Shown one piece after another: positions 1 through 7,620 of a stretch of DNA of 35,989 bases. The notes beneath the pieces were generated by a model. The model saw nothing but the letters and a program-made list of their open reading frames with translations, was not told where the DNA came from and ran no database searches. The translations under genes and the position numbers were made by a program. Within the stretch, counting starts at the first letter, position 1. Each line of letters starts with the position of its first letter. Source of the DNA: Planctomycetota bacterium (GTDB lineage Bacteria; Planctomycetota; Phycisphaerae; UBA1845; Fen-1342); the NCBI GenBank assembly GCA_018814045.1, contig JAHJAR010000286.1, positions 1 through 35,989 of the forward strand, in the 5' to 3' direction.

Positions 1-1
1 C

Positions 2-130
2 TACCTCGCCGAGTTCACCTACCGAGCCAACCGCCGCTGGCTCGAAGCCAACCTCTTCGACCGCCTGGTCGTCGCGGCACTCGACCGCAAGGCCGTCACA
101 TACAAGGAGTTAACAACCGGAGTGACGTAG
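2..130 (+). CDS. IS1595-family (ISXO2-like) transposase, C-terminal fragment
   Basis: An open frame runs in from the left edge and stops at TAG 128-130. The 42 visible residues begin YLAEFTYRANRRW, which resembles the end of the DDE domain of IS1595-type transposases (an LxEFxxRxNRR motif close to the C-terminus). The rest of the domain, including the catalytic residues, lies outside the window. I could not recognise a terminal inverted repeat downstream, so whether this is an intact insertion sequence or a remnant is unknown. The family call rests on a short motif only. Confidence 0.6.
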   Translation, partial: YLAEFTYRANRRWLEANLFDRLVVAALDRKAVTYKELTTGVT

Positions 131-261
131 AGAATCAGGAACGCGATTATCAGACCTCACGACAAGCCAGCCGGCCGCCCCCGCGGACACACCTGGCGCG
201 CCACTTGCGAAGGGATCTAGCATGCCCAGATACGCCATTTTGTCCTTCTCCAATGTATGCA

Positions 262-282
262 GGGTGCGCCGCCGGCGCACCC
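262..282. repeat. Perfect 9-bp inverted repeat upstream of the alcohol dehydrogenase
   Basis: GGGTGCGCC, a GCC loop, then GGCGCACCC form a perfect palindrome about 50 nt before the dehydrogenase start. It could be a hairpin ending transcription from the transposase side (no T-run follows) or an operator. Function is not shown by the sequence. Confidence 0.35.
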
Positions 283-333
283 CGCGTCTTGCGCCGGCTG
301 ATAGAATGGCCCGAATTGAGAGGAGTGTTACCG

Positions 334-1335
334 ATGAAAGCCATGGTGCTCGAGGAAAAGGCGGCGATCGAGACCGCGCCGCTGCAATTGCGCGAGCTTC
401 CCGATCCCCAGCCGGCTGCGGGTGAAGTCCGGCTCAGGGTTCGTTGTTGCGCCATCTGCCGAACCGACCTGCACGTGATCGAAGGTGACCTGACGCGCGC
501 GAAGCTGCCCATCATTCCCGGGCACCAGGTGGTGGGCGATGTTGATGCGCTCGGGGCCGGTTGTACGCGGCTCGCGGTTGGTCAACGCGTAGGGGTGGCG
601 TGGTTGCGGCGTACGTGCGGCTGCTGTGCGTACTGCCGGGCCGGGCGCGAGAACTTGTGCGAGGAGGCCCGTTTCACGGGCTACCACGCGGACGGTGGTT
701 ACGCCGAGTACGCGGTTGTGCCGGAGAGTTTCGCCTACGCGTTGCCGGAGACGTTTGCTGATGTCGAGGCGGCACCGCTGTTGTGTGCGGGCATTATTGG
801 GTACGCCGCCTTGCGGCGCAGCAACCTGCCCGCTGGAGGCAAGTTGGCCCTGTACGGGTTTGGATCCTCGGCGCACGTTGTCATCCAGATCGCACAGCAT
901 CGCGGATGCGAGACGTATGTGGTGACGCGCGGAGCCGGACATCGCGAACTGGCCCGGCGGATGGGCGCGGCGTGGGTGGGTGAACGGGCGGAGGACTTGC
1001 CGGAGAAGGTTGACAGCGCGATCATCTTCGCCCCGGCGGGCACACTTGTCCCGCCGGCGCTGGCCGCGCTGAAGAAGGGTGGTACGCTCGCGCTGGCGGG
1101 TATCTACATGACTCCGATTCCGGAGATGGACTACGAGCGCTATGTCTTCTACGAGCGCGATATTCACTCGGTGACCTGTAACACGCGTGCCGACGGCCGC
1201 GACCTGCTGGCAGCGGGGGCGGCCATCCCGATTCGCCCGCACACGACCACATATGACCTCGCTGACGCCAACCGCGCGCTACAGGATTTGAAAGCCGACC
1301 GCATCAATGGGACCGGGGTCCTGGTGATGGGCTGA
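334..1335 (+). CDS. Zinc-dependent alcohol dehydrogenase (MDR superfamily, CAD2/AdhA-like)
   Basis: This is a 333-residue medium-chain dehydrogenase/reductase, expected to interconvert alcohols and aldehydes with NAD(P) in the cytoplasm. Catalytic zinc ligands are visible as C42 (CRTDLH), H64 (PGHQVVG) and C151. The structural zinc lobe carries C95, C98, C101 and C109 in a C-GCC-AY-C...LC arrangement. The nucleotide-binding loop reads GFGSSA (about 175-180) instead of GxGxxG, as in the CAD2-like subgroup. In the catalytic site Q65 replaces the usual Glu after the His, which is also common in that subgroup. I chose ATG 334 because GAGAGGAG lies 8 nt upstream and the protein then starts at the family's first strand (MKAMVLEE). 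An in-frame upstream extension to 205 looks non-coding. The physiological substrate cannot be told. Confidence 0.9.
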   Translation: MKAMVLEEKAAIETAPLQLRELPDPQPAAGEVRLRVRCCAICRTDLHVIEGDLTRAKLPIIPGHQVVGDVDALGAGCTRLAVGQRVGVAWLRRTCGCCAYCRAGRENLCEEARFTGYHADGGYAEYAVVPESFAYALPETFADVEAAPLLCAGIIGYAALRRSNLPAGGKLALYGFGSSAHVVIQIAQHRGCETYVVTRGAGHRELARRMGAAWVGERAEDLPEKVDSAIIFAPAGTLVPPALAALKKGGTLALAGIYMTPIPEMDYERYVFYERDIHSVTCNTRADGRDLLAAGAAIPIRPHTTTYDLADANRALQDLKADRINGTGVLVMG

Positions 1336-1467
1336 GTGCCCGGATCCCGGCGAGTTTCTGAGCTTGTTTTTTCTGCCACATTCGGCCTGATCGACATCGT
1401 TTTCGTCGTACTGGCGGTGAGTTCGGCGTACAAGATCGGATCGCATGCTACGGCGGCCGCGGCGTGA
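1336..1467 (+). pseudogene. 43-codon membrane-protein C-terminal remnant or small ORF
   Basis: Directly after the dehydrogenase stop, and in the same frame, a reading frame GTG 1336 to TGA 1465-1467 encodes 43 residues. Residues 10-35 read like one hydrophobic helix (core FGLIDIVFVVLAVSSAY) followed by KIGS and an Ala-rich end. The composition looks like the last transmembrane helix of an integral membrane protein rather than random GC-rich sequence. No ribosome-binding site precedes it. Either it is the surviving end of a deleted gene, or it is reached by readthrough of the dehydrogenase TGA. I do not recognise the family. Confidence 0.4.
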
Positions 1468-1730
1468 GCGTCCGGGAATGTCGCAGCGCAACTCCACCGA
1501 GCGGACCTGAATAGTGCGGCGGTACCGGCGCGAACCACGGGGTCTGTCAGCGTGGCGGACACGTTCCAAACTGGGACGTTTCTTATCATCGAATAGCGGG
1601 GTGCCGGAGGCGTTCTGGCCTAATAGCCAGCCTCGTAAAGCCCGACGTATTGAGGAGCAGCGAGGCGGCGATCTGAACGGGGACAGCCGCAGTTGCGATC
1701 GAACGGGCCTTGCACGAAGGAGAAGCGCAC

Positions 1731-2477
1731 ATGATCGGACCATGGTTGGCCGGCTGTTTCACGTGGGTGGTGCTGGGACTCTGCCCGCCGCAAGACCCCG
1801 TAGATGAACCGGGCGTGTCGCAGGCGCGGCCGGAGTATTTCCGCGTCATGCGTTTCCTGGATGCCAGTGACGATCGCCGGATCGACCCCGGCGAGTTTGC
1901 GTCGGGGCAGCAACTGGCCTCGATCATGCTGACGCTATCCTGGAGCGATTGTGACCAGGATGGCGACGGCAGCGTCAGTCTGAGCGAGTTTCAGTCCGCG
2001 GCCGGACAGGCCGCGCAGGGTTTGGCCGAGTCTGACAGTGCGGTTGATGACCAGGCCAGCGAGGACCTGGCGCGGGCCGTCCCACTCAGTCTGCTGCTGG
2101 AACGGCTGTCTGAGGATGAGCGCTATGTCGAGGAGGTCGCGGAGTTGCGCGAAGCCATCGAAGATCTCGACGACGATGACGCGGTTGTAACGTACATCAC
2201 GAAGTACGCCAAACACTACCCGCGCCTCTATCCGGCCGTACGTACGTGGGGACGCCACTACCCCGTGCGGCCCGCGGTGCGCCGGCACTTCAAAACGCTG
2301 CCGGCGCCGGTACACCGATCGCCAGCGGCGGTGAAGCCGGCCGACGCGCACCAGCGACCCAAAGCGCCTGTCAAGACGGCCGCGCCGGCGGCCAAGGCTG
2401 GAGCCAGGTCGGCGAAACCGGCAACGAAGAAGCCGGCGGCCAAGCCCGGGCCGAAGCGTGGTGGTGGCCGACCTTGA
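1731..2477 (+). CDS. EF-hand protein with Ala/Lys/Pro-rich basic tail, probably exported
   Basis: The product has 248 residues. A hydrophobic N-terminus (MIGPWLAGCFTWVVLGLC) suggests export, although it lacks the usual positive charges. Two calcium-binding EF-hand loops follow: a looser one, DASDDRRIDPGE (about residues 43-54), and a canonical one, DQDGDGSVSLSE (about 75-86). Together they form one EF-hand pair. The middle (90-170) is acidic. The last 65 residues switch to Ala/Lys/Pro repeats (KKPAAKPGPK type) resembling histone H1 tails. The start at ATG 1731 is supported by AAGGAG about 9 nt upstream; an in-frame ATG at 1710 would add seven residues. It has no operon partner. A calcium-dependent structural or binding role is only inferred. 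Confidence 0.75.
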   Translation: MIGPWLAGCFTWVVLGLCPPQDPVDEPGVSQARPEYFRVMRFLDASDDRRIDPGEFASGQQLASIMLTLSWSDCDQDGDGSVSLSEFQSAAGQAAQGLAESDSAVDDQASEDLARAVPLSLLLERLSEDERYVEEVAELREAIEDLDDDDAVVTYITKYAKHYPRLYPAVRTWGRHYPVRPAVRRHFKTLPAPVHRSPAAVKPADAHQRPKAPVKTAAPAAKAGARSAKPATKKPAAKPGPKRGGGRP

Positions 2478-2646
2478 GCAGGTGAACGGCTCTGGGGTAC
2501 CTCGGCGTCCTGAACATCGCCGGCCGCGTTTCGACGCGTGAGGACGGCCAGATGGTCATTTGCCGCGTGAAGCGGGACAGATACATGTTTTGAGTGGCCG
2601 GATTAAGAACCGCAACTTCCGGGTGGTTCGGCCGTGGCGGTCGTTC

Positions 2647-2652
2647 TACACT
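2647..2652 (+). promoter_or_regulatory. Possible -10 element (TACACT) of the Ada-like gene
   Basis: TACACT ends 7 nt before ATG 2660, so transcription would start at or next to the start codon. That would give a leaderless mRNA and would explain why no Shine-Dalgarno sequence is seen. The same hexamer occurs at 17459 and 19456 with good -35 boxes, but here the -35 region (TGGTTC at 17 nt) is poor. Confidence 0.3.
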
Positions 2653-2659
2653 CGTGAGT

Positions 2660-3535
2660 ATGGCAACCAGACGAACAACACCGATGCTGGTGAGCGACTA
2701 CGACCGCATCGGGGAGGCGCTACGCTACCTCGACCGCAATCGCCGCCGAACGGTGCCGTTGGGTGAGTTGGCCGCTGCAGTGGGTTTCAGTGCGTTTCAC
2801 TTCCAGCGGCTGTTCTCGCGCTGGACCGGGATCAGCCCGACGCGGCTCTCCCGTTACCTTCAGCTCGACGATGCTCGGGCGCTCCTCCGTGATGCCCGGT
2901 CGGTCCTCGACACGACCTACGCGGTCGGCCTGTCAAGCCCGGGCCGGCTGCACGACCTGTTCGTCAGTATCGACGCCGTCACGCCGGGCGAATTCAAGAC
3001 CGGCGGCCGGGGCCTGACGATCGATGTCGGCGAGCACGACAGCCCATTCGGCCGCTGTCTGATAGGCGTGACCGGACGCGGCATCTGCTGGCTCTCGTTC
3101 GCGGGCGAGTGCGGCGGCCTGGATGGGCGGGAGCAACTCCATGACTCCTGGCCGGCCGCGACAGTGCGTCACAAGTCGTCGGCGACGGCTCCGCTAGCCG
3201 CGGTCTTGTTCAGGGATCGCCGCCCGCGTGCGCGGCCGCCGTTGAAGCTCCTGGTTGGCGGGACGAATTTCCAACTGAAGGTGTGGGAGGCGCTGATCCG
3301 CATTCCGCCTGGCAGCCTGGTCACGTACGCGGACGTTGCCCGGGCGATCGGCCGACCGACCGCGGCCCGCGCGGTTGGCAACGCGGTGGGCGCGAATCGC
3401 ATTTCGTATCTGATACCGTGCCACCGCGTGATTCGCAGCATGGGGATCGTGGGCGAGTATCGCTGGGGTCGCAACCGCAAGCGCACGATGATTGCCTGGG
3501 AGGCGGCCCGCAGCGCCGCGTCAGACGCACAATAG
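2660..3535 (+). CDS. Ada-like regulator: AraC-type HTH fused to methylated-DNA-protein cysteine methyltransferase
   Basis: This 291-residue protein has an AraC-family double helix-turn-helix (about 15-113, including AVGFSAFHFQRLFSRWTG) followed by an O6-alkylguanine-DNA alkyltransferase domain (about 125-285). The acceptor cysteine is C254 in the canonical PCHRVI motif, and the RAVGNAVGANR helix and VTYADVARAIG segment are typical of the DNA-binding face. The N-terminal four-cysteine zinc domain of E. coli Ada, which senses methylphosphotriesters, is absent. Known family activity is suicidal removal of alkyl groups from O6 of guanine. The HTH suggests it also controls transcription, possibly with a different trigger. 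ATG 2660 was chosen; GTG 2594 is in frame upstream but unsupported, and no clear ribosome-binding site exists for either. It is convergent with mqnE. Confidence 0.88.
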   Translation: MATRRTTPMLVSDYDRIGEALRYLDRNRRRTVPLGELAAAVGFSAFHFQRLFSRWTGISPTRLSRYLQLDDARALLRDARSVLDTTYAVGLSSPGRLHDLFVSIDAVTPGEFKTGGRGLTIDVGEHDSPFGRCLIGVTGRGICWLSFAGECGGLDGREQLHDSWPAATVRHKSSATAPLAAVLFRDRRPRARPPLKLLVGGTNFQLKVWEALIRIPPGSLVTYADVARAIGRPTAARAVGNAVGANRISYLIPCHRVIRSMGIVGEYRWGRNRKRTMIAWEAARSAASDAQ

Positions 3536-3660
3536 TAGAACCTATCCCAGAACTCCTGCCGCGCCGCGACTGTACGGGAGTGGTCGCCGAAAAAGCCGCT
3601 TGCTTACGCGCGCAGCCGGGTTCCGCAGCCCACCTCTGGACGATTCTGGGATAGGTTCTA
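3536..3660. repeat. About 125-bp palindromic repeat element, copy 1 (17-bp perfect terminal inverted repeats)
   Basis: TAGAACCTATCCCAGAA (3536-3552) is repeated as its exact reverse complement at 3644-3660. The element fills the gap between the convergent Ada-like gene and mqnE and begins immediately after the Ada stop codon. The interior, including GCCGCGACTGTACGGGAG at 3563, aligns with the reverse complement of the element at 8279-8397. This makes it a dispersed family resembling a MITE or large REP element. It carries no coding capacity. As RNA from either strand it would form a long stem that could end transcription from both sides. Confidence 0.75.
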
Positions 3661-3681
3661 ACCACACGCCGCCGCCGCTGA

Positions 3682-4860
3682 TCAGCAGGCCGGCGACGCT
3701 GCGCAGGGCTCAGCGCCACGGTCGCGCCGGACTTCGCGGTAGAGCGTGTCGCGTTCGACCGGGATGCAGCCGGCTTCGCGGATCAGGTTACGGATCTGGT
3801 CGACAGACAGCTCCTGGCGATTCGTGCCGCGGCCCTCGCGTTTGGTTATGTCGTAGTAGACGACAGTTCCGTCGAAGTCGTCGATACCCCAGTTCAGCGC
3901 CACCTGTGACAGTTTGGGTGACAACATCGGCCAGAAGGCCTTGATGTGCGGGAAGTTGTCGAGCATCAGGCGTGTCACGGCGAGTGTGCGGAGGTCATCG
4001 ATTCCCGTGGGGCCGGGCAGGTGCGCCAGCGCGCTGCCTTCGGGGATGAAGGCCAGCGGGACGCAGCACTGAAACGCCGCCTTGCGCTGTGCGAGCGAAT
4101 CGTCCTGGTGTTCGCGCAGCTTGATCAGGTGGGTTATGCGTTCGTCGGCGGTTTCGATGTGGCCGTACAACATGGTGGCGTTGCTGGGAATGCCCAGCTC
4201 GTGGGCCACGCGGTGCACATCGAACCAGTGCTGCTCGCCGACTTTGCTCTGGAAGGTCTCGTCGTGCACGCGGTCATCGAAGATCTCAGCCCCCCCGCCG
4301 GGGAGGCTGTCCAGGCCGGCTTCACACAGCGCGAGCAACACCTCGGCGATACTCAGGCGGGGCTTGCTGATGCGGGTGAAGTGGACGATCTCGATGGCGG
4401 TGAAGGCTTTGATATGCAGCTTTGGGCAGCTTTGCTTGATAGCGCGGCACATGTCGGTGTAGTAGCTGAAGGGCAGCTTGGGGTGTAGCCCGCCGACGAT
4501 GTGCACTTCGGTAGCGCCTTGCTTGCAGGCGTCGGCGGCGGTCTGGACGATCTCGTCCAAGGCGAGTTCGTAGCCGTCCGCCGCGCGTTCGGCGCGTCGG
4601 GGATACGGCCGATAAAACGAACAGAACTTGCAGCGCAGCACGCAGAAGTTGGTGTAGTTGATGTGTCTGTTGATGTTGTAGAAGGCCTTGCGGCCATGCC
4701 GGCTGGTGCGGGCCTGGTTGGCGAGTTCTCCGAGTGTGAAAATGTCGCGAGTATGGTACAGTGCGCGTGCGTCCGCGCGGCTCAATCGCTCGCTGGCGAG
4801 GACCTTAGCGCAGATGGGCTTTATTGCTGGGTCGCTAGCCTGGACGGCACTGGCGGCCAT
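3682..4860 (-). CDS. mqnE: Aminofutalosine synthase MqnE (radical SAM, menaquinone biosynthesis)
   Basis: This 392-residue radical SAM enzyme of the futalosine pathway joins a 3-[(1-carboxyvinyl)oxy]benzoate-derived radical to adenosine, giving aminofutalosine. The [4Fe-4S] ligands are C73, C77 and C80 (CVLRCKFC), preceded by NRHINYTNF. MqnE rather than MqnC is indicated by HIVGGLHPKLPF, LPGGGAEIF, NATMLYGHIET, HLPGPTGIDDLRT and the C-terminal PVERDTLYRE. Length matches the family. The start at 4860 is placed 9 nt after AGGGAG; an ATG at 4869 touches that Shine-Dalgarno, and longer in-frame extensions run into the intergenic region. No other mqn gene is in the window, so the pathway genes must be elsewhere. 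It is divergent from the thioredoxin gene. Confidence 0.93.
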   Translation of the reverse strand: MAASAVQASDPAIKPICAKVLASERLSRADARALYHTRDIFTLGELANQARTSRHGRKAFYNINRHINYTNFCVLRCKFCSFYRPYPRRAERAADGYELALDEIVQTAADACKQGATEVHIVGGLHPKLPFSYYTDMCRAIKQSCPKLHIKAFTAIEIVHFTRISKPRLSIAEVLLALCEAGLDSLPGGGAEIFDDRVHDETFQSKVGEQHWFDVHRVAHELGIPSNATMLYGHIETADERITHLIKLREHQDDSLAQRKAAFQCCVPLAFIPEGSALAHLPGPTGIDDLRTLAVTRLMLDNFPHIKAFWPMLSPKLSQVALNWGIDDFDGTVVYYDITKREGRGTNRQELSVDQIRNLIREAGCIPVERDTLYREVRRDRGAEPCAASPAC

Positions 4861-4990
4861 CAGTTGCATCTCCCTGATTGTCGGAGACTGTCTGCCACGA
4901 TGGCGGATGAGCGCCGCGGGATCCCGGGGCGAGGCCCGGTCGCAGCCGCGCCGCCGACCAACCGCCACAGGCCAGCGGGCGCCCCGCGGG

Positions 4991-4996
4991 ATTATA
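4991..4996 (-). promoter_or_regulatory. Possible -10 element for mqnE
   Basis: The minus strand reads a perfect TATAAT here, about 130 nt before the mqnE start, in an otherwise very GC-rich 240-bp divergent gap. The -35 region at 17 nt (TGGGCG) is weak, so this is tentative. Confidence 0.3.
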
Positions 4997-5101
4997 GCTG
5001 GTGGGAACAGAATCGCCCATTCGCTGGTTTGGAAAGGGGAGGCTGGCCCGAGCGGCCGGCACTCGCGGGCTCGGATCGAGATCGCACGACAGGAGAGTCG
5101 C

Positions 5102-5722
5102 ATGTTTATCACGAAGCGCAGGGTGATTACGCTGGTCGCGCTCTGTTCGGCTGCGGCCGTGGCAGTGTTGGCTCAGGAGCGCAGGGGAAGAAAGCCCGCA
5201 GATATGCCCGCGGTTGGTAAGGAGGCCCCGGCTTTCGAGGCCAAGACGTTGGCGGGCAAGGAGATCAAGTTCCCGGCCGGCTACGCGGGTAAGCTCGTGC
5301 TGTTGGATTTCTGGGCCACGTGGTGCCCGCCCTGCCGCGGCGAGATCCCGCATTTGGTCGAAGCCTACGACGAGCTGCACGAGAAGGGTCTGGAGTTGAT
5401 CGGCCTGTCGCTGGACAAGCCGCGGCGCATATCCGCCGAGAAGGTCCAGGAGTTCGCGAAAGAGAATAAGATGCGCTGGGCGCAGGTCTACGAAGATGCG
5501 CAGAAGATTGCGACGAAATATGGCGTGCGCGGCATCCCGGCCCCGTTCTTGATGGACGGAGATACCGGGAAGGTCCTGGCGATGGGGGGTGACCTGCGCG
5601 GCAAGAACCTGAAGAAAGTGCTCGAACAGCAGCTTGAGGCGAAAGCCAAGCAGCAGAAGCCCGACTCGGACTCGGCGAAGAAGGACGAGGCGCAGGAAGA
5701 GGCAGGGGATAAGAAGCCGTAG
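5102..5722 (+). CDS. TlpA-like exported thioredoxin-fold oxidoreductase
   Basis: The product has 206 residues. An N-terminal signal sequence (KRR, then about 16 hydrophobic residues, cleavage near VLA-QE at 24/25) precedes an AhpC/TSA-Redoxin type thioredoxin domain (about 38-180). The active site is W74-CPPC-R, with a cis-proline loop GIPAPF. It should act outside the cytoplasm as a thiol-disulfide reductase, as TlpA/ResA proteins do in keeping cysteines reduced for metalloprotein maturation; the partner here is unknown. The C-terminus (about 180-206) is a highly charged Lys/Glu/Asp/Gln tail with low complexity, unusual for the family. ATG 5102 follows AGGAG at 5091. An in-frame upstream extension covers the mqnE promoter region and is unlikely to be translated. 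Confidence 0.88.
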   Translation: MFITKRRVITLVALCSAAAVAVLAQERRGRKPADMPAVGKEAPAFEAKTLAGKEIKFPAGYAGKLVLLDFWATWCPPCRGEIPHLVEAYDELHEKGLELIGLSLDKPRRISAEKVQEFAKENKMRWAQVYEDAQKIATKYGVRGIPAPFLMDGDTGKVLAMGGDLRGKNLKKVLEQQLEAKAKQQKPDSDSAKKDEAQEEAGDKKP

Positions 5723-5741
5723 AGCGCTTTACGGGATTTCA

Positions 5742-5762
5742 GCTCGCACGGCGAGTGTGAGC
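5742..5762. terminator. Possible hairpin terminator between thioredoxin and the minus-strand unknown gene
   Basis: GCTCGCAC, loop GGCGA, then GTGTGAGC gives an 8-bp stem with one G-T pair, 20 nt after the thioredoxin stop. No T-run follows on either strand, so it may be only a 3'-end stabilising hairpin. The remaining sequence to 5878 shows nothing else. Confidence 0.3.
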
Positions 5763-5878
5763 GAGGGGGGCGATTGGTTTTGGTGATCGCGCGCTTAGGG
5801 GCGCCGCTCAGATGACCGCCCCCTGCACGGTAGCGGGCCGGGTCAAGTTCGGACGCGGCTTGGGCTTGAGGGGTGCTC

Positions 5879-7045
5879 CTAATCTCCGCTCTCATGTCCC
5901 AGCCGTCCGGCCACGTAGGTGGGCATCAGTTCGCGGAAGTGGGCGCGCAGCAGATAGGCTTCAAAATCAAGCGTGGCGCGCACAACGGGCTCGGGACCAT
6001 ATAGATACCCCGCCGCGGCATCTTCGGGTGGCGTGCTCGCATAGCTGGCGCCTACACATTGATAGAAGCCTTGCTGGCAGATGCGGTCGAGCAACGCCAG
6101 CAGATCGCGCTGGTCGACCACGACGACGAGCGCGAAGCGGACGACGTCGCGCTGCGCGTTGCAGACGCGGGTCGTGAACGAGCGCGGCACGATCCGCCCT
6201 GCGCACGCGGGTGGCCCCGGGCTGGTGCGGATTGGGATGGGCCACAGTCCGCGCGCGGTTTCGTACCCAACAATGCGCAGCGCTACGAGGCGCTTGACGG
6301 CCGAGTGTTCTACGCCGGTGTGACTGCGGTCGTCTGAGGCGACCGTTTCGTGATTGAGTCCGGCAATCGCCGCGACGACGTCTTGTTGAATCCACAGACC
6401 GACCTGGGCGCACCACATCTCCGCGGGGCCTGGTGCCTGGTTTCCGTCGACGATCGGGCTAATGTGGAGTGAGTCCTTGCTCACGTAGCAGCGGATGCGG
6501 CGTGCCTTCTGGACACACGCCCACAACCACGGGTCATATTGCGGCGCGCTCGCTGGGGCAATCGACGCCGGGCTGGCCCGCGGCGCTGCGTCTGGCGGCT
6601 CGCCCCGAGCGGCGCGTTGCGCGGCGAGCTCGACCTGGGCGGCCGCGACCTCAACCTCGTTCGGCGGCTCCCCGGCCGCAAGTTGGCTGAGCAGGCGGGC
6701 CAGGGCGTGTTCGTAAGCTTCGCTGAACTCGAAGCCCGCCGTCAGCCGGTGTGGTGCGGGAAAGACGTCGGCCAGCAGCGGCTCGCGCCTTCCGATGCGC
6801 CCCGCGCAAGACCAGGTTGCGGCGCACTCGGCTTCGAATTGTCCGATGCGGGCCAATTCCGCGGCGATGGTCCCGGCGTTCTGTGGATCGATTGACAGCT
6901 CCGCGATCCAGTTCTGCACCGCCGCGCGGCGCTGCATTTCCTGTTGCACGGATGTGGATATCATGCCCGACAGGGCGAGCACCAGGCTGCTGAGCGCGAG
7001 GATTGCGTAGCCGAGCGACTGCAAGTGTCTCCGGAATGGTCGCAT
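5879..7045 (-). CDS. Unknown membrane-anchored protein, 388 aa
   Basis: I do not recognise the function. The start at 7045 has an excellent GGAGGT 5-6 nt upstream. The N-terminus carries basic residues (MRPFRRH) then one hydrophobic helix (about 10-30, GYAILALSSLVLALSG), so the protein is probably anchored with the bulk outside or in the periplasm. Residues 30-150 are helical, with cysteines in an ECAATWSC motif. An Ala/Pro-rich linker (about 150-175) leads to a mixed domain containing VEHSAVKRLVALRIVGYETARG and, near the end, VVVVDQRDLLALLDRICQQGFYQC. The topology of one N-terminal helix plus a linker plus a globular domain resembles inner-membrane pilus or secretion accessory proteins, but no such genes are adjacent. 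Longer in-frame starts upstream lack a ribosome-binding site. Confidence 0.7.
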   Translation of the reverse strand: MRPFRRHLQSLGYAILALSSLVLALSGMISTSVQQEMQRRAAVQNWIAELSIDPQNAGTIAAELARIGQFEAECAATWSCAGRIGRREPLLADVFPAPHRLTAGFEFSEAYEHALARLLSQLAAGEPPNEVEVAAAQVELAAQRAARGEPPDAAPRASPASIAPASAPQYDPWLWACVQKARRIRCYVSKDSLHISPIVDGNQAPGPAEMWCAQVGLWIQQDVVAAIAGLNHETVASDDRSHTGVEHSAVKRLVALRIVGYETARGLWPIPIRTSPGPPACAGRIVPRSFTTRVCNAQRDVVRFALVVVVDQRDLLALLDRICQQGFYQCVGASYASTPPEDAAAGYLYGPEPVVRATLDFEAYLLRAHFRELMPTYVAGRLGHESGD

Positions 7046-7552
7046 GATGCACCTCCATTTGCGCCCCACGCGCAGTGATGGCGCAAAGCGCCTGCGGTAG
7101 GCGCGCACCGCGTGTGACGAACTGACACAAGTCAGTGCGGCACGTGCACAGGTTGTCACATCACTGAGGGTTGGCCGCGGTACTGATTGCTCGCGGCCGC
7201 TGTCGCGTGTCCGCCACGACAGCTTGGGTAAGGAATGCTATTGATGAGGCAGGCCAAGCGTGGCAGCCGCTGTAGGGCAGCGGAAGGCTGGTGGCAGGCT
7301 GCTCTTGTGTTGGGAACTCCTTTGTTCCGGATGTCGGTGGGCCACCGCTGTCCCACTCTACTTGGAGCCTTACTCATGTTTCGGGTGTTGTCAAACTCAA
7401 AGGCAAGTATTTGTGTCGGATTCTCGTCGTGTGGCGGCCAGTTCGCCAGAAGCGGGCCACTTTCCGCGGAAATCCGTCACGTGGCGGACCGCAAACAGGA
7501 GGGGCCCATGTACGTTGCCGGCGTAGGCCGTTCTGCTTAAGCGACGATATGA
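7046..7552. other. Long gap without a convincing gene, with one operator-like inverted repeat
   Basis: About 500 bp between the unknown minus-strand gene and the EF-P promoter. Short open frames exist on both strands but have no good ribosome-binding sites and biased Arg/Cys/Ser composition. The only structure I see is ACTGAC-ACAA-GTCAGT at 7121-7136, about 80 nt before the minus-strand start, which could be a protein-binding site. The stretch around 7310-7440 is noticeably less GC-rich than its surroundings. Confidence 0.4.
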
Positions 7553-7581
7553 TTGACAAGGCCGCGCTGGTTGAGGACACT
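7553..7581 (+). promoter_or_regulatory. Predicted sigma-70 promoter of the EF-P gene
   Basis: TTGACA (7553-7558), a 17-nt spacer and GACACT (7576-7581) give a start near 7588 and a leader of about 33 nt. The -35 is perfect, and the -10 differs by one base from the TACACT boxes found before the two glycosyltransferase genes. Confidence 0.5.
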
Positions 7582-7620
7582 GAAGGTACAGTCCGGGTTC
7601 CGCCATGCTGGAGGTGTGCG

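Noticed and set aside
205..333. In-frame N-terminal extension of the alcohol dehydrogenase to 205
   Set aside because: The strong GAGAGGAG and the family's natural first strand both fit ATG 334; the extension is Arg/Pro-rich and contains a palindrome.
3946..4488. Plus-strand open frame opposite mqnE
   Set aside because: It lies opposite a gene with full MqnE motifs, has no ribosome-binding site, and its composition is that of a reverse-strand shadow.
7291..7620. 110-codon upstream extension of EF-P
   Set aside because: EF-P proteins start at the domain corresponding to ATG 7621, which has GGAGGT at the right distance, and a good promoter lies inside the extension.
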